Assembly (NCBI GenBank): GCA_032622095.1
Contig: CP136065.1
Location: 98,219,343-98,283,342, forward strand
Length of the DNA: 64,000 bases
Source: Siphonodentalium dalli
Lineage: Eukaryota; Mollusca; Scaphopoda; Gadilida; Siphonodentaliidae
Direction: 5' to 3'
Part shown: piece after piece, positions 36,999 through 45,836 of the stretch
Layout of the letters: each line of letters begins with the position of its first letter
Position numbering within the stretch: the first letter of the stretch is position 1
Made by a program: the position numbers and the translations under genes
The notes under the pieces: model-generated
The model's database searches: none
Told to the model about the DNA's origin: nothing
Seen by the model: the letters and a program-made list of their open reading frames with translations, nothing else

Positions 36999-37145
36999 TA
37001 CTGTAATGCTCTAATTAATCGACTTCTTAACCACAGCATAATTATGGGTAACTTTTCCGGATTTAGTCGGCAATATGGCTTTTTACCTTTCAGCGGAAAG
37101 CTCTCAGCTGTGGTTAAGAAGTCAATTAATTAGAGCATAACTGTA
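36999..37145. repeat. ~147-bp fold-back element
   Basis: Arms of ~40 bp: CTCTAATTAATCGACTTCTT and AACCACAGC on the left; GCTGTGGTTAAGAAG, TCAATTAATTAGAG on the right. The outer ends are GTACTGTAATG / CATAACTGTAC. The loop of ~65 bp is not palindromic. Confidence 0.85.
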
Positions 37146-37690
37146 CCTTATTTTTTATAAAGACAATAAACACACAATATCCTAATTTAACCACATGATG
37201 CAATATATATAATCCCCTCGTTATATATACATATAACACAATCAAAATCATTATCAAATATATAATGTTGGCATACAGATACCATATAGACGTTATCTGT
37301 TTGCCACTGTTAATTCTATGACATGCAACGTCCTGAAAACATCGTTTAAAAAAACAACATTACATTAACGTTAAAATAACGTTAGGAAACTAACGTTGTA
37401 GAATCGTTAGAAATTAATGTTTTTTTAACGTTATATTAACGTTATGAAAAATAACCAACGTTAAACAAACGGTAGGAACGGAAATCTAACGTTATAATAA
37501 CGTTACGTTGCTATCTGGGCCGTATCAACAACATGTGGTGTTTCTTTGAGATCGGGTGGGGTAGGAACAAAGGTTAGACCATACCTAAGTATTGATTTCT
37601 CACCAGCGCTCAGGGAAAGATCGGGTACAAGATTGACTATCTCGGTGCCGAGACCGACTCTTTCCGTATGGCTGATGCCCTTCTGAGGAA

Positions 37691-39164
37691 TTAGTTTAAA
37701 TGACCTTTAAAGATGTTGGTCCAGCCTTGGTAGATTTTCGCCGCCGTCTGTGATGTCCAGTGGATGTTGTCATTCTCCACGTGAAAGTCGCGGGTGGGGG
37801 GGGGGGGTATTGCCTGTATGACCTTGAGGTTCTGTGTCTGACGAGCTTGGCTGTTAATGGCACGCAGAACATCCTGGTCCCTAGAATCTAAACTAAATGA
37901 GATATTTATTTCCTGAAAATGAAGTGTCGCATTAGGAAAAACTTTTCGGAAATTACAAACCATGTTAGTTACCCTGCTTTTAGCTGTGGTGCCTGCTGTT
38001 TTGCCTTTGTCGTTGTCTGTCTTCCAGTCCTCTCTGTTGTTGATGCCAATGTTGATGATGACGTGTCGAGGTGTCTTTTCTGGCTTCGATTTCAGTTTGT
38101 GGGCCATGTTGCAGAAATGACCTAAATTGCCACCTGGGTAAGAAGCAATACAAACATTTTTGGGAGGATCGACATCGATCCGGGACACATTAGAAGAGCC
38201 TAAAATAACAACAGGGTTTTTTTATCTGTTTAGGGAAGGACCAGTCCTTCTTAGGGCCAGGTTGACGAAATTTATAAAATTTGGATACCTTAGGTGATGT
38301 TGATAATACCTCGGCATACGATGGTGATGATGTTGAAATCGCTGGCGATGTCATCGAAGCAATGGAACCAACAGGCGAAGTAGGACTGGAAGAGACGTGC
38401 TTCGGTGGTGTAGTTTTCTTGGCTGGTGAATTGCGAATTGGCGTGTTCGGTGGAGTGGATTTGCGTGACGAAGCAGTTGCAGATGTTCGTGTGCGTGGTT
38501 TTGGTCGCTGTGGCTGTGGTGTAGATTTGACGCGTTTTGGCGTTGACATCAGAGACGGTGACGTTGTCTGATCACTGGCTGGACCATCCTGGAATTGAAG
38601 CTGGCGAGCGGTTAGTGGGGGAGGGGATGGTGACCGAGCACGTTTCGTGTGAGTTTGGACGCCAACTCGTGAACCTACCGAGGACTGAAGCTTACTGATG
38701 ATACTCAAGAACTTTGTTTTAGTTTCGTTAGTTAATTTGGTGCCAAAATTCTTCAGTCCCCATTTTAATGCCGTGTCTCGTGCTCGGTCGAAGTCAAGGG
38801 TTTTAGAAGAGAGTGCCGAAAGAACCTTGACTTCAATTTCTGATTCAGTTTTTAAATAATACTTGACCAAAGTTTTCATGGAGGATAAGCCCCACTCAAA
38901 TGCGTCCGCTTTAAGCGAATTGAAGACCTCCTCACAGGGGAGTACTGGTCGGAAGGTCCTCGTTCGCCCTGACTCTGTGATGGATGAAAAGCCTTTCGGC
39001 AGGACCTTCTTCTCCAAACGGTCCTGTAAGAAATTAATGTGATGCCATAGCTGTAGGAGCTTGTACATCAGTTTCACAAGGTTAGAATGGTCTAAATAGG
39101 CCTGGTCTTTTTGACGCTCTGGGCGGTTAATTTTTCCACGTTTAGGTTGTTTTGTTTGAGTCAT
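37691..39164 (-). pseudogene. PLE ORF1 (Pro/Ser linker + SGNH-hydrolase-like domain), downstream copy
   Basis: ORF1 starts at the ATG at 39164 (MTQTKQPKR) and would be ~480 residues. Residues 1-165 are a helical basic region. Residues ~165-300 are a Pro/Ser/Thr/Lys-rich disordered linker. The C-terminal ~165 residues look like an SGNH hydrolase: GSSN (nucleophile Ser), YPGG (block II Gly), GINN (block III Asn) and DNIH (Asp/His). A one-base expansion of an A-run (seven instead of six; 38217-38223) shifts the frame just before the SGNH domain, so this copy is broken or sequence-uncertain there. It ends CAT TTA AAC TAA, a -1 slippage heptamer followed directly by stop. Confidence 0.8.
37694..37700 (-). 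promoter_or_regulatory. -1 frameshift heptamer T TTA AAC, downstream copy
   Basis: The heptamer is in the ORF1 zero frame directly before the TAA stop. Slipping back one base continues as CTA ATT CCT CAG, the open frame leading to the RT. It is identical in the other copy (42193-42199). Confidence 0.6.
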
Positions 39165-39279
39165 GTTGATCCAGGACTTGAATTTTGGCTGTGAATAAAG
39201 GTAATGATTAGTAACATATAATACACAAAGAACGGAACGCGAAGATATAAAATGAAAAAAGTACTTAGGAGCGCACTGT

Positions 39280-39370
39280 CAAGTTGCCTCAACGTTTCGG
39301 TAGAATTACCTTCTTCAGGAAGCAAGCTAGGTTCGAATGTTTAAGTTTTTCCGTGGATCTTATATACCCG
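39280..39370 (-). promoter_or_regulatory. PLE 5' region: TATA-like box and hammerhead-core-like motif
   Basis: About 195 nt upstream of ORF1, TATATAAGATCC (about 39357-39368) follows a CACACGGG phrase and could be a TATA box. Downstream, 39290-39319 reads CTGAAGA...CCGAAACG enclosing a GGTA/TACC stem. The CUGANGA and GAAA halves of a hammerhead core are present, but I could not build stems I and III. GTAATTC inside it and TTTATTCACAG near 39190 could also bound a ~110-nt 5' UTR intron. Confidence 0.4.
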
Positions 39371-39826
39371 TGTGAGATAAGCTCACATTGTGCTTCAGGG
39401 TTTCGAGAGACGTGTCAACAGCTATGTTCGTGTGTAAAGCACACAGTGAAACAATGCTTACAAAATGTTTGGCGCCGACACGAGGCTCATGTTTCCTCAA
39501 GATCGCGCGTTCTTAATGGGTTGTGTAATGGCTACCGGAAGCCCCTAATCCAAATCCTAGTGACAGCGCGCAATTAGACAGTAATACATAATTATGTGTT
39601 AAGTAAATAGAAACAAATCATATCCCTGGCACAGGCGTAATATATATTTGGAAAGTGTGGAGAGCGCTGGCACAGGTCGGTTATCCGATTTCTTATGTAA
39701 TTATTTCTATGGAACTAGCTAAATTTTGTTAGGTTGTGTCGGAAATTGACATAAAATATTGTGTTGAGCACAAACAAAGGATAATGATGTTGAAATTGCT
39801 AAAAAGCTAATTGAACTGCGTGTTAA

Positions 39827-42192
39827 TCAAGGTCTGAGTCTAGATCGAACGAGCATATCTCTGAAACTGGGATTTTTCTTGTAGGCAATAATAACCCGTT
39901 TGTCGAGAGGCTCGGTCAATTTAGTGTTTAATAATGCAAAGTTTTTTCTGAAAATGTTTGCGATTTCAACATTTCTACGATTGTAGATCAGAGGAAAGCA
40001 CAAGAAATTTCGAGAAACACCTTTGTAGTCAATGTTAAGTCCGAACGGAAGATATGTTTTAAGTACGCCCATCCAATGATTTTCGCGTTCTATGCGTATT
40101 GAATCGGTTTGGTCTTCGTCGGCTAGAATTGGTGTCTGTTCTATTGGCTGAAAGCTGAAATGGGATTTAATGTCATGATTAGATGAGTTGAAATGATCGG
40201 AAATTTGCATGTCGATTTTTTTGCGAACACTGGAAAGATGATTAGACATTCTAACTTTGAGAGAGGTTTTTGTTTGTCCAACATATTGTATACGGCATCT
40301 TTTGCATGTGATTAAGTAAATTACATTTTTAGAATCACAATTAAGTTCGCTATGCATTTGATACGATATGCGTGTTTGTTCGCTGGTGAAAGTGTTACTA
40401 GTATTGATATATCCTATTGTATTGATGTAACATCGTTTTTTGTGACAAAATGAGGCTGAACCATTACCCAACACCGGCCGGTTGTGCCGTATCCTTGTTG
40501 GTTCAGTCGATGTTGGGTCATGGCGTGACGAGTCCAATTCTCTGAGAGTTTCGGACTTTACTTGGCGCAGTAATCTACTAGAGTAGCCGCGCGGTCGTAA
40601 AGCCTGGAAAAGCACTGAACAAGCTTGATTTAGGTCGCTTCTGTTCGTGCAGTTCCGGTGATATCGAATGATTTGAGATTTAATCAATCCATTGAAAAGT
40701 TTTGGCGGATGGAAAGATTTACGATGAAGTAGCTGGTGAGAATCCGTTGGTTTCGTAAAAAGTTTTGTATCTAAAATGTTGCATGATGTAAATTGTGGGC
40801 CCTTAAATATTGTTAAATCAAGGAAATCAATGCTGGTTTGCGATATTGATTCTTTGAGTTTGATTGATTCGTCATGACTGTTCAAGATGTCCAAGAACCC
40901 CCTAAACTCATCCAGACCATGAGTCCAAATGATAAATATGTCGTCCAAGAATCTATAATAGGCTAATGGTTGTTTATCAGATTTGGCCAGGGCGCCTTTC
41001 TCCCACTCTGCAACAAAAATTGAGGCAAAATTAGGACTAAACTTCTTGCCCATACTGCAGCCGGAGACCTGTAAATAATATCGTCCATTAAATTCAAAGT
41101 CATTCCCTTTAAGAGAAAGTTCTAATAATTGAAGTAGTTCATCTCCAGGTCTATGAGGATCATGGTGGAAATCAAATGCATTCTTAATTGACTTTAATCC
41201 GGCATCGATTCCAATATTTGTATACATAGATTCCACGTCGAGACTAATTAGGTAAGCAGAAGATGGAACTTCAATTTTCGACAATTTAATGAGGAAGTCC
41301 TCCGTGTCTTTTAGATAGCTCGGATGGCGGGTAGCAATTGGTTTCAAATAGAAATCAATAAACTCCGAAATGTGGTACGACTCCGAAGCCACGTCGCTGA
41401 TGATCGGGCGACCGGGTGGTGTGTATGGATTAGTCCAACAGCTCAAAGGTTTGTGTATTTTAGGTAGCAAATAAAATGTCCTATTATTGGATTCATGTTT
41501 TGCAATTAGATACTGAACATGTTTTTTCTTTAAAACGTCCTGGTCCAGCAAGCTTTTGAGAATGAGATTGAATTTTAAAACATTGGATTTCCAAATTGGC
41601 TCATCCAATGGTTTGTAATATTTAGTGTTGCTTAATTGGCGCGTCGCTTCTAGAATGTAATTTTCTTTAGACATGATGACGAGCGAGCTGCCTTTGTCAC
41701 AAGGTTTGATTACAATGTTTTTATTGCTGCGAAGAGTTTTTAGTGCAGTTCTTTCAACTTTAGTGAGGTTATCCTCGTTGTGAAATTTTGGTAAATTTGT
41801 TATGTCGGTTTTGACTAAGCCAGCGACCTCGGGAATGGAGTGGTCAATCTGGCGGTCAGAGGGGGTCCACATCGAAGGTTCTTTAAATTGATCTTTTAAA
41901 CCTGTCGAATTGCGAAAGAAATCAGCCATAGCTGTTACTTCCCTAAATTGCATGCTTGCTGGACCGCCGTTCATTTCCATGGCATACATAGAGTCTGGTA
42001 AAACCAATGTTCCATCCTCCGTCTCAACAACATGTGGTGTTTCTTTGAGATCGGGTGGGGTAGGAGCAAAGGTTAGACCATACCTAAGTATTGATTTCTC
42101 ACCAGCGCTCAGGGAAAGATCGGGTACAAGATTGACTATCTCGGTGCCGAGACCGACTCTTTCCGCATGGCTGATGCCCTTCTGAGGAATTA
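39827..42192 (-). CDS. PLE reverse transcriptase with C-terminal GIY-YIG endonuclease, upstream copy
   Basis: This is the element's replication enzyme. The frame is open from the heptamer at 42193-42199 to the stop at 39827 (~788 codons). The first ~61 codons after the slip site contain RYGLTFAPTPPDL, the conserved N-terminal PLE motif, but no ATG. Counting from 42007 (a TTG; the first ATG is 6 codons later): NIVIKPCDKGSSLVIM 97-112, LPKIHKP 181-187, GRPIISD 199-205, motif A LDVESMYT 256-263, motif B GCSMGKKFSP 316-325, motif C FLDD 353-356, GIY-YIG ~558-660 (VIYLITCKRCRIQYVGQT, LKVRMSNH, LERENHW). All catalytic residues that I expect are present. It could be functional if expressed, but its ORF1 and promoter are truncated. 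Confidence 0.9.
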
Positions 42193-43257
42193 GTTTAAAT
42201 GACCTTGAAAGATGTTGGTCCAGCCTTGGTAGATTTTCGCCGCCGTCTGTGATGTCCAGTGGATGTTGTCATTCTCCACGTGAAAGTCGCGGGGGGGGGG
42301 GGGGGGTATTGCCTGTATGACCTTGAGGTTCTGTGTCTGACGAGCTTGGCTGTTAATGGCACGCAGAACATCCTGGTCCCTAGAATCTAAACTAAATGAG
42401 ATATTTATTTCCTGAAAATGAAGTGTCGCATTAGGAAAAACTTTTCGGAAATTACAAACCATGTTAGTTACCCTGCTTTTAGCTGTGGTGCCTGCTGTTT
42501 TGCCTTTGTCGTTGTCTGTCTTCCAGTCCTCTCTGTTGTTGATGCCAATGTTGATGATGACGTGTCGAGGTGTCTTTTCTGGCTTCGATTTCAGTTTGTG
42601 GGCCATGTTGCAGAAATGACCTAAATTGCCACCTGGGTAAGAAGCAATACAAACATTTTTGGGAGGATCGACATCGATCCGGGACACATTAGAAGAGCCT
42701 AAAATAACAACAGGGTTTTTTATCTGTTTAGGGAAGGACCAATCCTTCTTAGGGCCAGGTTGACGAAATTTATAAAATTTGGATACCTTAGGTGATGTTG
42801 ATAATACCTCGGCATACGATGGTGATGATGTTGAAATCGCTGGCGATGTCATCGAAGCAATGGAACCAACAGGCGAAGTAGGACTGGAAGAGACGTGCTT
42901 CGGTGGTGTAGTTTTCTTGGCTGGTGAATTGCGAATTGGCGTGTTCGGTGGAGTGGATTTGCGTGACGAAGCAGTTGCAGATGTTCGTGTGCGTGGTTTT
43001 GGTCGCTGTGGCTGTGGTGTAGATTTGACGCGTTTTGGCGTTGACATCAGAGACGGTGACGTTGTCTGATCACTGGCTGGACCATCCTGGAATTGAAGCT
43101 GGCGAGCGGTTAGTGGGGGAGGGGATGGTGACCGAGCACGTTTCGTGTGAGTTTGGACGCCAACTCGTGAACCTACCGAGGACTGAAGCTTACTGATGAT
43201 ACTCAAGAACTTTGTTTTAGTTTCGTTAGTTAATTTGGTGCCAAAATTCTTCAGTCC
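42190..43257 (-). pseudogene. PLE ORF1, upstream copy, 5'-truncated
   Basis: Open from the truncation point (43257) to the stop at 42190-42192. The linker and SGNH-like domain are intact: counting from the first near-cognate TTG at 43206, GSSN places Ser172, YPGG Gly192-193, GINN Asn223-224, DNIH Asp313/His316. Homology to the other copy ends abruptly after CTTCAGTCC, then target sequence begins. The A-run is six here, so the frame through to the SGNH domain is intact. The poly-Pro stretch is encoded by a 16-G run on the plus strand, prone to length change. Confidence 0.85.
42193..42199 (-). promoter_or_regulatory. -1 frameshift heptamer T TTA AAC joining ORF1 to ORF2
   Basis: Zero-frame codons are CAT TTA AAC TAA. 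After a -1 slip the ribosome reads CTA ATT CCT CAG AAG and stays open into the RT. Some 35-40 nt downstream TCTCG-GCAC-CGAGA can form a 5-bp stem, and GCAT-CAGCC-ATGC a smaller one nearer. Whether these form a stimulatory pseudoknot is not shown. Confidence 0.65.
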
Positions 43258-43260
43258 TCA

Positions 43261-43354
43261 GATGGAGGGAAGAGGCGCACTAAAATTAATCGGTATTTTT
43301 AGTCGCCGATATCCACCAAACTTATATATATACTAGTGTGTATATATATATATA
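43261..43354. repeat. target-site duplication of the PLE insertion, right copy
   Basis: Matches 18275-18378 from GATGGAGGG to the (TA)n tract. It sits between the truncated PLE and the first Helitron unit. Confidence 0.7.
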
Positions 43355-43971
43355 TCTATTATATATTTTGGAAGATCTGTGTGTCTGTGTGTGTGTGTGT
43401 GTCTGTGTGTTCGCGATGAACTTGAAAACGTCCCAACCGATTTCGATGAAACTTGGTATGTGGGGGTATTTTCGGCCGGGTACGAACATAGGCATATTAA
43501 TTTGTCCGTGCGACGTCACCTTGAGCTTGAAATCGGGTCATTTCAAGGTCAAACGCCCGAATATCACGGGATTTCGATGAAACTTGGTATGTGGGGGGTA
43601 CTTTCTTATGGCGAGTCTCATAAGCATATTCATTTGCCCGTGCGACGTGACCTTGACCTTGAAATCGGGTAACTTCAAGGTCAAATCGCCAATTTTGATG
43701 GGATTTTGACGAAATTTGATACGTGGGGTTACTTTTGTCCACTGATTGTTTTGGACGGGTCCAATCGTGACCCCGACCAGAGCTTGACCTTCAAAATTAT
43801 CAATTCAAGGTCAAATCGGGTAAAACCGGATGAATTTCGACGGGCACGTTTGTCGGGTACTTTTGTCCGGGCAGTGTTTTTGGACTGGTAAAATCGTGAC
43901 CCCACTTGACCTTGACCTTCAAAATGGACAATTCAAGGTCAAAGCCCGGACGAAGTCGGGTCACCTTCTAG
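43355..43971 (+). mobile_element. Helitron-like unit 1 (617 bp)
   Basis: Begins TCTATTATATATTTTGG after an A and ends CTAG, the 5' TC and 3' CTRR termini of Helitrons. A hairpin CCCGGAC-gaa-GTCGGG lies ~11 nt before the end. A (TG)n run follows the 5' end, then repeated phrases ATTTCGATGAAACTTGGTAT. It is non-autonomous: no Rep/helicase. Unit 2 follows with no spacer. Confidence 0.75.
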
Positions 43972-44883
43972 TCTATTATATATTTTGGAAGATCTGTTTG
44001 TGTGTTTGTTTGTGTGTAATCGATGGACTCGAAAATGGCCCAGCCGATTTCGATGAAACTTGGTATGTGGGGGTATTTTCGGGTCAGGACTAACATAGGC
44101 CTATTAATTTGTCCGTGCGAGGTCAACTTTTCACGTGCCGAGGTCAAATCTGTTTTTACGCCGTTTTGCGCTAATATATTTCAGTTCGGTGCTTACAAAT
44201 CGATTCGAAACAGCGCGAATAATAACATGCCAGTCATAATAATGACACTATGAGAATCTTTCGTGTTTCCTCTTCCAACGATATATAATATGTATGTATC
44301 TGTTTTAGTTATCTGCCTCAATTATTAAGAAGAAGTGGTACGATCTTCTATCAGGGTAAAAACAATGCGTAACTTCTATGACGTCGTTAGAGGTCATAAA
44401 GTTAGATCACGTTAACTCATAACCGGCTGATGCATTTGACTGTTTCAGACGTCTTGGCGATATCTCGGGCACCGATGGTAATTTATCTTTACGTTGAAAC
44501 TTGATAATTAATGAGCGTGTGTATATGAGGCGCGTTTATATACTTCAGTGGAAATCAAATCGGGTTAAACTGGCGGATTTTTACGGACGAAATTTGATGC
44601 ATAGGGTATCTCGGTATCCGCTGGGGCGATTTCCGGTATCCGCTGGGCCGATTTCCACCATTTTTTGGGTGTTAGTGTTTGACCCCACCTGACCTTGACC
44701 TTCAAAATGGTCAATTCAAGGTCAAATCGGGTAAAACCGGATGGATTTCGACGGGTACTTTTGTCGGGTACTTTTGTTCGGGCACTGTGTTTTGGACGGG
44801 TCAAATCGTGACCCCACTTGACCTTGGCCTTCAAAATAGACAATTCAAGGTCAAAGCCCGGACGAAGTCGGGTCACCTTCTAG
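43972..44883 (+). mobile_element. Helitron-like unit 2 (912 bp)
   Basis: Same TC start, CTAG end and 3' hairpin as unit 1, with a different interior containing AGGTCAACTTTTCACGTGCC and TTGACGTC-like GACGTCGTTAGAGGTC. It is nearly identical to unit 3. The recurring ~75-100-codon frames are not genes. Confidence 0.75.
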
Positions 44884-45800
44884 TCTATTATATATTTTGG
44901 AAGATCTGTTTGTTTGTGTGTGTGTTTGTGTGTAATCGATGGACTCGAAAATGGCCCAGCCGATTTCGATGAAACTTGGTATGTGGGGGTATTTTCGGGT
45001 CAGGACTAACATAGGCCTATTAATTTGTCCGTGCGAGGTCAACTTTTCACGTGCCGAGGTCAAATCTGTTTTTACGCCGTTTTGCGCTAATATATTTCAG
45101 TTCGGTGCTTACAAATCGATTCGAAACAGCGCGAATAATAACATGCCAGTCATAATAATGACACTATGAGAATCTTTCGTGTTTCCTCTTTCCAACGATA
45201 TATAATATGTATGTATCCGTTTTAGTTATCTGCCTCAATTATTAAGAAGAAGTGGTACGATCTTCTATCAGGGTAAAAACAATGCGTAACTTCTATGACG
45301 TCGTTAGAGGTCATAAAGTTAGATCACGTTAACTCTTCTCCGGCCGATGCATTTGACTGTTTCAGACGTCTTGGCGATATCTCGGGCACCGATGGTAATT
45401 TATCTTTACGTTGAAACTTGATAATTAATGAGCGTGTGTATATGAGGCGCGTTTATATACTTCAGTGGAAATCAAATCGGGTTAAACTGGCGGATTTTTA
45501 CGGACGAAATTTGATGCATAGGGTATCTCGGTATCCGCTGGGCCGATTTCCCGGTATCCGCTGGGCCGATTTCCACCATTTTTGGGGTGTTGGTGTTTGA
45601 CCCCACCTGACCTTGACCTTCAAAATGGTCAATTCAAGGTCAAATCGGGTAAAACCGGATGGATTTCGACGGGTACTTTTGTCGGGTACTTTTGTTCGGG
45701 CACTGTGTTTTGGACGGGTCAAATCGTGACCCCACTTGACCTTGGCCTTCAAAATAGACAATTCAAGGTCAAAGCCCGGACGAAGTCGGGTCACCTTCTA

Positions 45801-45801
<1 letters not shown>
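44884..45801 (+). mobile_element. Helitron-like unit 3 (918 bp)
   Basis: A near-identical sister of unit 2. Its CTAG is followed by T and a (TA)n tract, so the whole array sits between A and T, the standard Helitron target. Confidence 0.75.

Positions 45802-45836
<35 letters not shown>

Larger units (their letters stand above)
20753..37519. mobile_element. 16,767-bp element with ~30-bp TIRs and AACGTT-rich subterminal arrays
   Basis: The left end reads CCCAGATAGCATTGTAACG. The reverse complement of the right end reads CCCAGATAGCAACGTAACG. Over the first 30 positions 27 agree. CC flanks both sides (20751-20752, 37520-37521), and the intact PLE copy has a single CC at that point, so this looks like a cut-and-paste insertion with a 2-bp duplication. 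AACGTT motifs crowd both ends (20760-21560; 35760-36605; 37360-37507), as transposase-binding repeats do in large DNA transposons. No transposase-like frame was found inside; nothing exceeds ~130 codons. It is either non-autonomous or a decayed autonomous element swollen by later insertions. I cannot assign a superfamily. Confidence 0.8.
18379..43257 (-). mobile_element. PLE tandem dimer with a nested 16.8-kb insertion
   Basis: The upstream copy (39642-43257) is 5'-truncated inside ORF1. The downstream copy occupies 18379-20752 plus 37520-39641 and was ~4.5 kb before being split. Both end in the same 3' terminus (CACTTTCCAAATATATA on the minus strand, at 18379 and ~39642). The head-to-tail arrangement, with a partial copy ahead of a full one, is the known pseudo-LTR organisation of Penelope-like elements. 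Joining the halves across the insertion reproduces the uninterrupted sequence of the upstream copy around 42008-42025. The near-identity of the two copies indicates recent activity. Confidence 0.85.

Noticed and set aside
38281-38571. 96-codon plus frame inside PLE ORF1 (also at 42779-43069)
   Set aside because: It is the antisense of the Pro/Ser linker. It is conserved only because the two copies are nearly identical.
39290-39319. Calling a complete hammerhead ribozyme
   Set aside because: Only the CUGANGA/GAAA core and a short stem II fit. Stems I and III and the cleavage site could not be built.
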